64,000 nt of DNA from Eonycteris spelaea (lineage: Eukaryota; Chordata; Mammalia; Chiroptera; Pteropodidae). Positions 12,160-25,586 of this stretch are shown in pieces. How positions within the stretch are numbered: position 1 is the first letter of the stretch; the number at the start of each line of letters is the position of its first letter. The notes under the pieces are model-generated. The model did no database searches. It saw only the letters and a program-made list of their open reading frames with translations, and had not been told where the DNA came from. The stretch spans positions 6,448,001-6,512,000 of the forward strand of contig PUFA01000022.1 in NCBI GenBank assembly GCA_003508835.1, in the 5' to 3' direction. The translations under genes were made by a program, and so were the position numbers.

Positions 12160-12370
12160 GTTGTCAGTTTTATATGAGTAACACTTGTTGACCCTTTCCC
12201 AAAATTTTATATACATTTTTGTCTTTACTTTTCACAACCTTGCACGGTATGTATTATCACAATTTCATAGCTTAACTGAGCTTTGTAAGAATTAAGTAAC
12301 TGCCTATTGCTTAAAGTTAGTAAAGGGCAGAAACATAATTCTAACTTGGATGTCTCTGACTCCAGGGATT
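12160..12370 (-). mobile_element. MIR SINE
   Basis: Antisense MIR order: 'cttgttgaccctttcccaaa', 'ttttcacaaccttgcacggt', 'atgtattatcacaatttcat', 'agcttaactgagctttgtaa', 'ttaagtaactgcctattgct' and 'gtaaagggcagaaac'. The spacing fits the family. Confidence 0.75.
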
Positions 12371-15300
12371 TTACATTTTAATTACAAACTAATGTCTCCC
12401 TACGTTAGACAGAAATCTTTATTTCCTTAAAAGTTATACGAAAATGATGTTTTGTGAAAGAACTGAGTGTGCCCCTTAGTTGATAAATATTAGGATACAT
12501 GACTTGTAATCCCTTTGTATGGAAAACAATGTTTATTAGTGCACAGGGGGAATGTTTTGGCTCTATGTGCAGTGGCATTGCTTGTGCATTTATGGGGTGA
12601 AGAGTTCTGAAACAGCATTGAATAGTAACAAATGAAGCACCTGGAAACAGGCATGTTTAAGCCAACTAGAGGTTGTTTTTCAAGAGCATCTGTTTTATAT
12701 CTCAGCTTAAAAAGCACATTGTTATCCTTTTCTTATGTGACTTTGATGTTTTTCATTTTATAAAAAAAATATTTTCATATATATTTTAGCTTCAAATCAG
12801 ACATTTGGACATTTTCATTCTTCATTTACAAACGAGAAAGTGGAAGAGAAAAGTAAATTCATTCTTAGAGAGTAATGGGCAGAGGGCCAAAGTACCCAGG
12901 CCCCAAGTACTAGTTCTGAACATATTAGTTGTTCCTGGCAGAAGGCTGCTGAAAACACCACATTCTTTTGAGGTGGCCAGGAATAAAGAGAACTGCCTGG
13001 GTTTGAGGGGAAAATGCAACGGATGTTTTTTCCGTTTCCCATGTGAATAAATAAATGTCATTAACTTCTTTTAAGATGCGAAGCATGCAATACAACTGGC
13101 TGTTATTTAGGGTAAATATACCATTTTGCTTATATATTTTATGTTTTCCTTTGGTTTATAGATGAATTTGATTTTATTTGATATTTAGTGACTAATTCTA
13201 CTGTTTTTATTTTTGTCCTCTGAAAAAACACAAGATTAAATCAAAATCGATAGACCTATTTTCCTCCATTAATTGAATACTGTGATTTATTCAAATATGC
13301 AGGCAGTGAACATTTTTATGAGTGTTTACTGTTCATGCCACTCATGACACATTCCTATTAAAGTCTGACAATTTTCAAATGCAAAACAAATATATTTTTG
13401 ATTGGCTAAGTGAATTCTGCAGAGGGATTTCACAGAACAGGTCATGTCATGTTGCGTTGTTAGGATGATCTGATGAACCCTATTGTTCCCTCTACTTCAA
13501 GAACTGCCTGGTTTTCCACAGAACAAAAGATTCTATGACTGCAGCTACAATCTTATTTTTAAGATAATAGATTGCAACCTTCCTATTGTACTAATATATG
13601 ATAGTCAAATAGGCTTCCTTGCATATTACCTTCTATCGCAAGGAAAAACTATTTCCCTCAATAAATGCAAATTATGCTGAAATAACACAAATGTGTTATT
13701 AGTTACCAATTTATTTTATGAAGCAACTGGGAACTGTTGCCTATTTTGACTCTCCACTGAAAAAAGAATCTTAGAGCTCTAAGACAGCATTTTAGAAGTT
13801 TTATCCATGAAAGTTCTTAATACATTTTTAACGTTATTCCTCACAGAGCTGCTAAATTATATGCTAAGATCTAGCATGAAGAAATTACAAAATGATTTTT
13901 CACTTTTGTCTTTTTCTACATTTTTATATTTGGTTAAAGAATTAAAGTAAACAGAATTAGTAATACTATCATAGTTCTGTAACGACTATGTCAGAGATTT
14001 AAAAAATACTAGAGATATGTCTAATTGGTAAAAAGAAATACAGTCCAGAAGAGAATCAAATTCAGAAAAGTATATTCTAGTGAAATGATCTTGGAAATCT
14101 TGAAATATTTTTCCTCAAAGAATGTTCTGCTCAGTGAAATCCACATTTCACATTTCATATGAAAGCAATCACAACAATGAAAATTAAAATGATCAGGTAT
14201 AAGTATACTGAGATCTCTAAAAGTCAGGGATATTTGTCAAACGAAACCATAACTGGCAGTTAAGATTTGTGCAACTGACATGTATTAATACCATTTTTCT
14301 CTGATGTAGAAAGCAAGGTGCTATCTTGAGAGCAAAAGGGGAAGAGCAGGACTAGCAGGTTTAGAGGGGGAGAAAAGGTTTAGATAATTTTTGCATTATA
14401 CACACGCTCTGCACACAGTGAATGCAGCCCATTGACCTGAAAATACAGACAGCATTGCAGAGTCCAAGACTGTGTCCCGCATTTTCAACCAAGCTTGAAT
14501 CAATGTGGTCAAACATCACGTTACTAAGGTCAAAAAGCCAGTCAGGCTGGTTGTCTGACTTGAATGACTGTGTGACTAAAGTGATTAGTAGAAACACCTT
14601 GAACTCGCATTCATCCCCAAACCTTGTCTCCTGAAAGTCTGCTGTTTCTGATGTTTCTATGGTCTTCTTGTCTGTGTCACTGTTCCTCCTCATTTAGAGC
14701 CCACGCTTCCTATTGAAAGCATACTCAATTTTATGCCCTCTTTTAAAGGTTTTCAAATTCAAAACAATTTTTTAAATGATAAAGACAATGGGATTTTCAA
14801 CTGGTTTTCAAAATAAAGATAACTTTTCTTTATCTTGATGTGCATCGATGCCCATTTGATAAGAAATGGTCAGCAGCGGATCTGAATCTTCAAGTGGTTC
14901 CATTTTCTCCACATGCCCATTAGGGCACTGTGCACTAGTAAAGGTCTTTCAATTAAAAAAAAAATCTCATTTTCCCAAATCTAAGTCTTGTTAACTTTAC
15001 ATTGATATTTACCTCTATAGACTCAATTCACTGGGCATCAATTCTATGTTCACCACATGCCATCCGACACAGTTATCATTAGTTACAGACATGATACAAA
15101 GCAGGTTATGGCATTTATCAACTTCATTTGAGTGATGTTTCATTTGTGGCTTCCCATTGTTGACAGATAAAAAGCAATCTTTGTATTAAGATGGCAGAAT
15201 AAATCAAATCCAGATCTAGACTCTAAATAATTTGCTGTCTTAGGGCAAATAGGATCTGTCTGACATTCTTTTCTGGTAAAATTATTAACTATTTGTAAAG

Positions 15301-15939
15301 ATCAAAATCATTCATTGAAAAGAATCAGCGTAATCATACCATGAACATCTTTTAATGATCCCTTAGCAACTTTATGAAAAAAAAATCAATATTAAAATTT
15401 CGAGTGTGTCCATCAAAGGAACTTGTGTCAGCATCTTACTGTTCACTCCTATACATCACACTTATCATGACCCAGGTGACCTTACGTTCCTTTTCGCCCC
15501 ACACAATAGATGGACCTGATGTCAAGTGTCCTTTAGGACTTTAAAAACAAAAGAGAAGAATTTTCTCTTCTCCCCACTGCCATACATCACCAAAAAAGGG
15601 AAGGCAGTTAAGAGGGGCACAGGGTGGAGAGGGAACAGTGTATTATGCTAAAATAGGGACAACTACTAAGAAGGAACACTCAATGATGGTTAAAAGATCA
15701 TAAGATCAGTATTACGTTTAACACATTTACACTTTGATACAACTAAGTATAGACACTGAGTAGCCAGTTACAGCTTCTTATGCTTCTCATTTCCACTCCT
15801 GCCTCCTTTTTCAAGCCATAGCTTCATCATTTCCAAAATATATAGTCTCCTCAAGAAGGGGATCTTATAAATCACAATTTTGATCCAGTTACCCTAAATC
15901 TTATACTTAGACTATGTGGTCCATTGTTCATCAAATAGT
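12371..15939. other. Unassigned, partly unique-looking sequence
   Basis: No repeat family recognised over 3.5 kb. 12805-13061 has three overlapping open frames on both strands, and 14361-14693 has a 110-codon minus-strand frame overlapping a 70-codon plus-strand frame. The latter block is somewhat richer in G+C. None shows a domain, signal peptide or splice context that I recognise. Confidence 0.5.
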
Positions 15940-16130
15940 GTTTAGGTCTTGTATATTCTGGCTCTAGCCTCCATTTCCCACCTCATCTTGTTATCTACAC
16001 TCTGTGTTCCATCAATATCGCTTTCAGCATTTTCCTTACAGCACACTCCCTCCCCTGCAGGGATTTCTATATATCTTGCCCATATTACGCATTCTACCAC
16101 CTCTCCATAAAATATAGTCCAGTATGGTTT
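15940..16130 (+). mobile_element. Possible L2 LINE 3' fragment
   Basis: The C+T-rich run 'ctagcctccatttcccacct' followed by 'cttacagcacactccctccc' resembles the forward L2 3' section (gcct..catctcc..cactctcc). It is diverged, so this is a weak call. The 67-codon minus-strand ORF on top of it is not a gene. Confidence 0.4.
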
Positions 16131-18345
16131 GATCAAATCAATCATACTGAGTTACTGCATGCATTCTTTAAAGTGCATTCTACACAGGGAGAAAAAAGCA
16201 AAGTGTAAATAAGAAGTAACTAGCTATTCAAATAGTGAATGAAAGATTCTGGGTATAGCCACAAAATAAAATAAAACACTTTAGGAAGGTATAATTTGAA
16301 TAGTATGACAAGAAATTATTCTACTCAGTTATATTTTGGGAGAACTTATTTTTCCACTAGAGAGACAGTCATGAAATAGTCTCTGGTTCTTTTACTTATT
16401 TTTGGTTCAATTATTCATTTTTATTAATCTTTTAGTCTTTAATTTTAATATTTTTGGTTCACTGTCATGCATCACATACTATTTTTCTTATTATATTTTA
16501 GTTGATAAAGATCTCTATTTCGTCTAATTTTAAAGAGTCTTTTCTAGTAGAAATAAAATGAATATTACTTTTATAATTATGCCCTTTGGTCTTTAGGTAG
16601 ACAAGTGAAATGATTTCTAGATTACTTTAATGAGTAAAACTAGATGTAATTGAAGAGATTAGATTTAAAAAAAAAATCTGAGCTACATGTGCATGCTTCA
16701 TGAATTTTAGCTATCTAAATGCACAAAAGAATTCTTGAACCATTTATGTTTTTCCAATTTGGGAACTTTATTGGTTTCCTAACTTTTTTTTTTTTTGGTT
16801 AAGTGCCAAAAGCCTGTGCTCATATAATAAGTCTAATTTTGGGCTAATAGATTCAGATTGTTTATGCTGAATATTTGAAACATAATTCTAGTATACTAAA
16901 AAGATTAATAATTTAAAAATAACTGGTAGAATTCTTGGAAACATTTACTCAGAAAATTTTAAATATACACAAATTATGATAATGCTAAATTTAGTGTGTA
17001 TTAATTATGATAATTGAGAAGATTCTATCTATCTAAAAAAAAGAAATATTGGTCATTTACTGTTTCTCCAACCCTTTTCCCTATTTACTATGTATGTCCA
17101 AAAGCCATAAAATAGAAATTAGTCATTGAAAGTAGAAACGACTTACAAGAATTCTAATTAACATATCACTACCTTTGCGGTGTACGTTTTGAGTCTCTTG
17201 AGATTCTAATGATATCTATCACTGGAGAAGTAACTGATAATTGATTGAAAAACTTTCAAAACTGTTCTCCAAAGCGGCCACTCCGTGAGATGGAAACCTT
17301 GCCTTAACATGGGAGACAAGGTCTGCTGAGAGGCCCATGCTGCTTCCACACCGCCTTACCCACTAGCTGAAAATAATTATTAAAAATGAAATAAATTATT
17401 TATTTTGCTTAATTAATTGCTTATCTGTGGTACAGCTATTCAGGCCGCCAAAAATAGGATTAAAAGATGACATTAAATTATCTCTGTCTTGTATATGTCT
17501 ATAGTTTTATTTTGAGCAAAATGTGAAGAAAGAGCTCCTGTCTTATTGAAAAAAAACAATGATTATATAAAATTAATTTATACTTTCTAAATAAACAAAT
17601 GTTAAAGACATACTTGATAATAGCCTCTGATGACCTTTAATGATAATCGTAACCTATGGATATAAAAATAATAATGGATTCTCGGTACCAGACACAAGTG
17701 ATTTTCACTGAGCTTTTTGTACATTAATTCTTTTTGATGATTTTAAAAACTCATAGATTTATATATATATTGTAAATTAGTAAGGTAGATGGTTATAGAA
17801 TATTTTGTGATCTCACCTGGTAATAAAATGTGTGTCTTTTTTCCAACCACCAAAAATATTCAGCAGCAAAATAGAATGAGTATAGTTTATGAGGCCATCA
17901 ATAAACATCTCAGGATCCCTCCAAATGCCTGAGATAGCCCTGGGCCTTTGGTAAATCATTCCACAAAACAGCCTAAAGTATCTTTAAGATATTATAATAT
18001 GACCCTTTAACTTAGTCATTTAAAAAGAGAAGGCAATAAAATCTAAACTTATTTCTGTGATAATATACATATATAAAAAATAAGAAGAAGGGTATTCTAA
18101 CTGCTTTTCCTAGTCTTGTCCATTGGATATAGTCTGTCATTTAAAATCAGGGTGAGGCATATAGACAATGTTCATGGGCATTGCTGGCCTACTTAATTGT
18201 TCTTTACTGACACTAAAGCTTTTTTCAACTTTATTTTGTATTGGAAAAACCCAATTCCGACTGGTAGTGACAAACATCTCATTAAAATCAGTAAGTCATG
18301 TAAAAATTTTTAAATGCAAATTATAATCAACTGCTAAAAAAAAAT
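16131..18345. other. Unassigned AT-rich sequence
   Basis: Nothing recognised with confidence. A possible diverged MIR (minus) lies near 17675-17790 ('gtaccagacacaagtgattt'). There is a T-run near 16784. Confidence 0.5.
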
Positions 18346-18600
18346 CTTTCAATAGCTTCCCATTGTCCTACAGATAAAAATTTTAATTACTTAGGTTAAC
18401 CCATTAAGTATATCTGAAACTTGTCTGCCTCTTATTCTTCCTCCTCATCCTCTAGTTACATTGGCCCTCAGGTCTGGCCCATATTAGAGCACTTCACATC
18501 TGTTTTCCCTTTCTGCCACACTTCATCTGACATTTTAAGATTAATCTGTCGTGATTCCTTTTAATATCGTCCCTCTCCTCCCATTCAGCCATTGCCATTC
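18346..18600 (+). mobile_element. L2 LINE 3' fragment
   Basis: The forward L2 landmark 'caatagcttcccattgtcct' is followed at the expected spacing by 'cttgtctgcctcttattctt', 'tctagttacattggccctca' and 'ttttccctttctgccacact', mirroring the caatggcttcccat ... ccacactggcct ... order of L2. Confidence 0.7.
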
Positions 18601-18920
18601 ATCTAAAAAGGCTGGCACCATGAAGGCAAAACTGTCTCTTTAATTCACCATAATATAATTGTGCTAAGCACAATACTAGGGACGCCAAGCTTACCAAAAT
18701 CCACTCTTCTGGGTTTGAATTGACCGACTTTAGGCAGGGGAGCCCAAAGCATCTCACTCTAATAAAGGCATGTGCCCCAAGACCTGTCACTCGCTCTGCC
18801 TTCATTTCCCCATGGGTGGCCTTCAAGGCATGCTGTGTACTTCCTCCAGGACCTGTGAATAATAAATTTCTCTATTTTGATTCCCTGTGCTCTTTTGTTG
18901 AGTGAGGCTCATCAAGAGAC
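18601..18920 (+). mobile_element. Possible LTR-like segment
   Basis: The 3' part has 'gacctgtgaataataaattt' followed by 'ctctattttgattccctgtg', the look of an LTR R/U5 region with an overlapping AATAAA. The family is not recognised and no partner LTR is seen. Opposite-strand ORFs of 75 and 61 codons overlap here and are not credible genes. Confidence 0.3.
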
Positions 18921-19265
18921 ACCCTGAGCTCTACTTAACAAATGTTAAGTCAAAACAGATTATAATGAATTTCTAATATATATGCCCAAATTTATTTTAT
19001 GCGTATGTACATGGTTAAATTACCTTTACAAAGTATGACTAAACATGATATTTCACTTTAAATAATTCATAACAATAGAAAGTAAAGATAAAATATTGAA
19101 TCCATGTTGGATTTACAAATTTAGTGTACCAAAAATATTCACAGGATGGAAACCAAAAATGGAGCCTCTTAGAAATGCAATGAATAATGATTAACATACT
19201 TGATTAAATCTAATAGATCCTCAATTGAAAGATGCATACTTTCACATATAAGAGCACACACAAAG
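18921..19265. other. Unassigned sequence
   Basis: No feature recognised. Confidence 0.5.
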
Positions 19266-19372
19266 TGTGTATACACACACACACATACTTTCTCATTATA
19301 TATATATATATATATACTTTATATATATAATATACATTATATACATTATATATATACTTTGTGTCTGTGTAT
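19266..19372. repeat. Compound AC / AT microsatellite
   Basis: A short AC run (19273-19286) is followed by an AT run (about 19297-19316) and degenerate 'tatacattatata' units. A 63-codon ORF across it is a microsatellite artefact. Confidence 0.9.
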
Positions 19373-20185
19373 ACTGTCAATTAAGCAATGACACAATTCC
19401 TTAATCATGCACTCTCAAGATGTCTCACAAGAGCCTGATGTTTTAAAATTTCTTTCAACAGCTTCCAGGGAATTTGTCAATTGCCTTTAGTTTTACTACC
19501 TGGCATGTTCTATCCAGTCCCTCTAGAGGTATATCAGCAACAAAACATAACTATGATTTAAACTACTTCTCGGTATCTTCCTTTCTAAAACCACAGTTGC
19601 TTTGCAAGTAAATATGAAACTATTTATTATCCATTGACATGTATTTTCTTTCCTGATATATCAAATTACACCCTGCCCATTTTCCATACCATTATGTATG
19701 CCCAGTAATCATGTGTTTGAATGTCCCTAGTGTCATCTTCTATAAGACATCTGAAGAGCAATTAAATACAAAACTGCATGTAAATTAATTCCATTGAAAA
19801 AAATATGAAAATGTTATGACTAATTTTGTATATTTGCAGGCAATGTCAACCATTTCATAATGGCTGTCTAGCAAAATGCAATTGTTACATGTCACCAATT
19901 GTACATGTCCCAAATTTAAAAAAATTCAGAGCTACAGGGTGTCGGGGGGAGGTTTGGCTTGAGAAAATTAAACACTACATTAAGTAGGTGAGTGAATATA
20001 AAACTTCAGGGCAGTATTCATATCCTATGATGCTTTTTACTTCTGCATATCAATGTTTTCGCTTAAAATGTGAGTAACAAATGATAAAAAATAAATATTT
20101 CAAATATTTTGCATTTTTTTCTTCACAATATATGTAGAATAATTTGAACTGTTGAGTTAATGTCATTTATATAATCACAGACTCG
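19373..20185. other. Unassigned sequence
   Basis: No gene or repeat family recognised. Confidence 0.5.
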
Positions 20186-20305
20186 TATACAAATATATAT
20201 ACACATACATATATATACATATATATGTAATATACTCATATATACATATATATGTATATATACTCATATATATACTCATATATATATATATATATATATA
20301 TATAA
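20186..20305. repeat. AT-rich microsatellite with self-complementary units
   Basis: It consists of 'tatatatacat', 'atatatgta' and 'tactcatatata' units ending in an uninterrupted AT run (about 20278-20304). Several parts are palindromic. Confidence 0.95.
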
Positions 20306-21919
20306 ATTAACAGTAATAGTAGTAAACAATTACATCACCTTTAGCTTCCTAAACTGCCTATATGTCAAGCTCATAAAATGCACAGGTGCAAGCACTTGCA
20401 TAAAATTCAAATCTCATCAAGACAAATTAGGTAAAAATGTACAATCTCACGTTAACATACGTTTTTTTTTTCTGAAGGGCAAACGTGGTCTTCAAATATT
20501 CAGATGCACATTGCTCTGATTACTGTTACCTGTTCATTGAAAGAATTTATGAGGCAATTAGAGTAACTTGTTTGCATTATTCAAAACTCAACGTATGACT
20601 AAACTTGATTGTATCTTTGATTCTAAACAGATTATTGCCTATTGATAGTAAAAGATTGAAGAGCTCTATTTATGAAGAATGAATACTGCACACTACACTT
20701 GCTGATTACTTGCGTAAATAGATACATATATTTTAAGTTATGGAATCATATATTTCAAAAGAGATGGCTTCTTTTCATCCTAACTCATTTCATAAGTCAC
20801 TCTTTGGGTTTGTCTGAGAATTACTGACCTGTACTCTCTTTCGTTAAGTCTTAGCATCACAGAGGGACTCAAACTTAATATTTAATCTGCCAAATAAAGT
20901 CATATGTTATTGTTTATTCTGAAATATGTTAAATATATTCCTTGACAAAAAATAAAAGTCCTATATCTTAAAACATGGGATAAAATTGTTTTACTAAATG
21001 CTTCCAGAAAGTATGACAAAACTTAATGCTTTAAAAAATAAATCCTTGAATTCCAGAATATTTTTATTATTTCTTTTCATAATATCACACACAATTTTGC
21101 TTGGATTTGTATTCACTTTCTACAGCTATTATTTTGGGAGAACATTATTGAAACTATTCCATCCAGTAGGTCAAAAACATTAACAAGCACTGGAAAACAA
21201 TGCAGTATAAAACGGTTTTGCAAACTATTTATTAACCATAACAAATATTCTTTACTGAAATACTTTTCAAATTTCATATTGTAATATGATATAATATTTA
21301 TTAAAAAAAAAAAAAAACTTGCCCGCAAGATTCCTTTTTCGTTGGCAATGAATATGTGGTATGAAAATGTTAATATATGTTATTTCTAAAATATTGAACA
21401 TTTAAAAATATATTAAGCTACTAATCATCTGTGAAATCTAGCCTAAATGTGTAAATACCTTTATAGGTAAACTTTAAGGAAAAAAAAATGTTTTCAATGA
21501 GCTATTTCAAGAGTTCATTTTGACTCTTATCTACCAGTCCCAGCAACTTTCACAGATATTTGACAATTTAAAAAAGTATATATAGTAACAAAAATAGCAG
21601 GAGAAAATCTAAGAGATTATTTCTCCAAGAATGTTGAGTGAGAAGTAAATGCATAACAAAAAAATATAAAAGAAATAAAAACAAAGCTATAATATCTACC
21701 ATATAGTTAAGAGAATTTCCAGAAAAAGAAGTTATAAAGTGTAGGTTAGACAAATCAAAAAGACAATGAAAAATATTTTCTAAGTTACAGAAATACTTGC
21801 ATCCTTAGAAATACTGGCATCAAGATGGATTAATTAAATATGACCAATATTTTCTTTTTATTGCTGAAATTTCAGAAAATCCACAACTAATATTCACATA
21901 TCTAAGGATGAGAAGAATA
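20306..21919. other. Unassigned AT-rich sequence
   Basis: No gene or repeat family recognised. There is an A-run at about 21303-21317. Short ORFs on both strands look like chance. Confidence 0.5.
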
Positions 21920-22340
21920 TGTATACAAAAGAAATAAGAATCAGAATGGCATCAGACCTGTCACTGGATATACCAAATATTAGAAAACAATGAAATAAAT
22001 ATCTAAAAGAAAATTATCTTGAACTTAAAAGTCAAAACCCAGCCAGAACAGCAAGCACATATGGGACAATAAAGAAAGCTATTTTCAGACATCTAAGACT
22101 CAAGTAATTGAGTTAAGCACATCTTTTACAAAGAAAGAAACCTGGAAAGCAGAGTATGTGGGTTACGGAAGATGGAAGACTTGAACAAGAAAATGCAATG
22201 AACAGAAATCCCAGAATGAGAGCTTTGAAATAATTCTTAACATAATCTACATTAGAAGAGGACAGACAATTCTATTTTAAAAAATGTACAATAAATTATA
22301 TTGATGATACACTAAAATCACCTTCTGAAAGAACTTCATA
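21920..22340 (+). mobile_element. Old L1/HAL1-like fragment, ORF1 3' region
   Basis: It follows the L1 ORF1-end pattern: 'cagaatggcatcagacctgt', 'aaatattagaaaacaatgaa', 'aaagctattttcagacatct' then 'aagactcaagtaattgagt'. These correspond to the conserved catcagacttctca ... agaagacaatgg ... cattttcagacaaac series. It is very diverged, with no open frame. Confidence 0.6.
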
Positions 22341-22659
22341 ATATGGTAAAGAATGAATTTATTTGTTTTCTCAAAAGAAAAAAGAAAGTCAACCAGAACT
22401 CCGGTGAAGAAAAGCCAGTCATATTAACATGTTATTGTTCAAATATAAAGCAAAAAATGTATGGCATAGTTTTTAAGCTGTTGGGCGTTACAATAAATAA
22501 ATATGTCATGTATACTTAAAACTTAAATAGAATCAATATCTAGAAAAGGAAACTATGATAACTGAAACTATAAGTATTCGTAATCACTGACAACATAAAA
22601 GATATAGTGCATTTACTATACTGTTAGTCTTTGCTGTTATTCAAAATTCACATGACCAT
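22341..22659. other. Unassigned sequence
   Basis: No feature recognised. Confidence 0.5.
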
Positions 22660-22870
22660 TGAGGAAAGTTGCTCATATTGCTTGAATAGCATTGCATATG
22701 TTTGGGGTGACTCATAAACCCCTAACCTGATAAACAATAGTCCTCTTCCCAGCTACCCCTTCGGAACATTTCCCTAACCTCCCTATAAACTCCCCCTTGG
22801 CTTGTGTGACTTACTGAAGTGTTCATCTTTTGTACTAGTAATGAAATTACTATATACTAAACAATTTATG
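22660..22870 (+). mobile_element. Possible LTR-like segment
   Basis: 'gggtgactcataaaccccta', 'acatttccctaacctcccta' and 'taaactcccccttggcttgt' have the feel of an LTR U3 with a TATA-like promoter start. Family not recognised; weak call. Confidence 0.25.
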
Positions 22871-23094
22871 CTATGTTGAGCAATGGAGACTCTTCATAAC
22901 ACAAAACACAGAAAGATACAGAACAGATTTTTCAATGCAATGCTGAAAATCCTATATAGGTATAAGCACATTTGATAGGAAGTTCATAGAAGTGATCCAT
23001 ACAGCTGTTTCACCCTCTCAGCAGAAGCAGTCATAAATTCGATTTACAGAAGTCCCTAATCTCCATAATATTTACTCTCAATGGAGATTTAAAT

Positions 23095-23272
23095 ATTTAA
23101 AGTCACTTATTACTTATTTCACCCGTGCCAGCTTGGATATTTTCTTGAGCCTCAATTTCCTTTTTTGGAAAATCGGGAAGATAGCAATGATGTAAAGTTA
23201 TGAAGATATTATCAGAAAAATGGCACCTGCCCTATTGCTAGGCACATCATAAATAAGTCATCAAATATGGTT
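23095..23272 (+). mobile_element. MIR SINE
   Basis: Forward MIR core: 'ttgagcctcaatttcctttt', 'ggaaaatcgggaagatagca', 'atgaagatattatcag', 'tggcacctgccctattgcta' and 'ggcacatcataaataagtca', in consensus order. Confidence 0.75.
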
Positions 23273-25059
23273 CCATTTTCCTCCATTTTAATTATTAAGT
23301 AATTACAAATTATAGGCATGAATTGAAGGAAAACATTATTTGGTACACCATTATACTAATAAAAAATAATATTTTTGAGCATGCTACATTTCACAAAATA
23401 AATAAATAAATAAAGCTTTTAATATAATTTTCTATTTATTTGCCACAATAAAATTGTGGGGAAGATGTTCCATACATAGATCTAAATATAGCATGAGTGA
23501 AATTTCTAGAGTGATGTAAAATATTTTGACATGGCGAGGTTTTTGTGCCATACCTGCATATTCCCAGTTACCACACAAAGACAACTGTAACCTAATTTCA
23601 TAAATTTTTGCTAACATAGCATTATCTTGGCAATTCTAGCACTTATTCAGAGTTAGGTTTATTTCCCCTCTGAGAGGTTAATGTGAGCATGTGTGCTTTC
23701 CCTACCTCAGCTGTTTCTCCTGACAATGTACTTATGTCTGGTGTTTCTCTGGCCAAGGAACAAGCCAGAACGCCATTGAGCATCTCTATAAAAATTATTC
23801 ATAAAGGAATAGCATTCTGAAACCTCACGGTTAACATATGTCAGTAGCAGGTTTAATGAAACAAACTAAACATAATGAGAAAGCATAATGTTCAAATAAT
23901 GTTAAGATGCATATGCTTACAGACGCTTTTAAAAATCTTCCCATAGCATGAAAATAAATATGTCATTCTTAGATATGCATCTTAAACTTCTCTGCTTTGG
24001 CTTCCTTGATGTGAGATAGCCTCTTGTGCAGTTGAACTTAGGGGGCAATGGAGATGTCAAGGATGTCACTATAATGTTTTGACACTAGTGGTGAAGAGAG
24101 AAACACCACCATGAATTAAGATGAAGTATAAACAAGTTTTCTTCTCAGTAACACCCTTTGTTTTATTTCATAAGAAAATATGTATGTTTTTTTTATGTGA
24201 AATGAAGTTTCTTGTGCACTTATTAAGGCAGGATTGATATTATAACTAATTAAAATACTAAGAGGCTAATAACTCATACAGGTCCACCACATAATAGTGA
24301 CACTTTGAAAAATTTAATGTGAATAGTTAAATCAAGTTACTAGGGAAATTTAAAGGGAGAGAATGAACAGATTTAGAATTTCCTGATTTCTATAGCACAC
24401 ACACACAGACAAAAACACTGATTTCCCTTTCCTTTTTTAGTGAAAAAAATAATTTTTACAAAGAATAAAGTTATCGTTAAAATTACTGTCTGAAACTTAG
24501 AACTCCAAAATACTTACTAATTACCAATAAACAGGAAAAAAATACTTATGTCAGAATACATCAGTACAAACTATCCTGACGGTGTACCTAATATCGGCAT
24601 CTGGAAAGCACTTTCACTAAATATAAGACTGGAAGGCCGATTGTTAAAGGATTTATACACACTTCACCCTATAAAACAGAGTATGACTTTAAGTCCAGAA
24701 AGTGATAAGAAGAGGTTCTGTCACTTTTAATGATAAAATACAGTAAAAGGAGGCTAAAAGGCCATAAGGATTATAAGAAATTGTAGACTGGCAAAAATCA
24801 AAACTATATTGACACAATAATAACTAGAACTGACAGAGCGTTAAACAGTATAAATTTTAGAATCTCTACCAGAATGTAGAGAAATATTACAGACGACTCT
24901 CAAGATTTTTTCTTGGGAAACGTCACCAAAACTTTATAGATAAATTTCTCTTGCTATTTGAAGGCCACTAAATTACACATTCAGATATTTAAGGCCAAGA
25001 TAAATAACGATTTTTGGAACTTCTAAGATAAATGTTAAACTCCTAACGATTGAGAGACA
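23273..25059. other. Unassigned AT-rich sequence
   Basis: No gene or family recognised. It includes a short AAAT tandem near 23396-23414 and an ACAC tract near 24396. Confidence 0.5.
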
Positions 25060-25586
25060 AATGAGAGTCTACAGTAGGCAGTCTCTAAGACAGTCCCGGC
25101 ACCCTTTCCTCTTAGTATTCACACCCTGTGTAATTGCCCAGCAAGTGTCCACAGGACTTACTGACATACTTCTAAAAAAAGACAGTGCATACAGTGTTGT
25201 ACCATTACAAGAAGAGGCTAAGACAGTCTGTGGCTTCCGTATCGAGAGTCCTCTAACTCTTGGTAGAAACCAGTTGTCATTTTGGGAGATCTCTAGCTAC
25301 GGAGAGGCTCAGGTAACAGAAAGAGGAACTCAGGTCCTCGTCTGAAAAGCCTGCAAGGAACAGACACATGCCAACAACTATGTCAGTGACTCTGGTGAAT
25401 TCTTCAACTATTGTCGATTTCCTGGCCAACAGTTTGACTGCAGATCAGAGATCCTGAGATAGATGTACCCAGCTCAGCTGCACCCACATTGCTTGTCCAC
25501 ACACAGTGTGAGATAATAAACGTTGTTCTTTTAAGCTGTCAAATTTTGGAATAATTTGTTAATCAACAATATATAACTAGTATAGG
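25060..25586 (+). mobile_element. MaLR/ERVL-type solo LTR
   Basis: Landmarks appear in the order of a common mammalian LTR: 'tagtattcacaccctgtgta', 'tgtggcttcc', 'ggaactcaggtcct', 'catgccaacaactatgtcag', 'gtgtgagataataaacgttg', 'aagctgtcaaattttggaat' and 'ataactagtatag'. The 'gtgagataataaa' block holds a polyadenylation-type AATAAA. No internal region or partner LTR is seen. The 94-codon ORF at 25061-25345 lies within it and is not a gene. Confidence 0.7.

Noticed and set aside
12805..13061. Three overlapping ORFs of 75-81 codons on both strands
   Set aside because: Mutual overlap in three frames indicates a local scarcity of stop codons, not a gene.
19200..19391. 63-codon ORF with Thr-His and Tyr-Ile runs
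   Set aside because: It is a translation of the AC/AT microsatellite.
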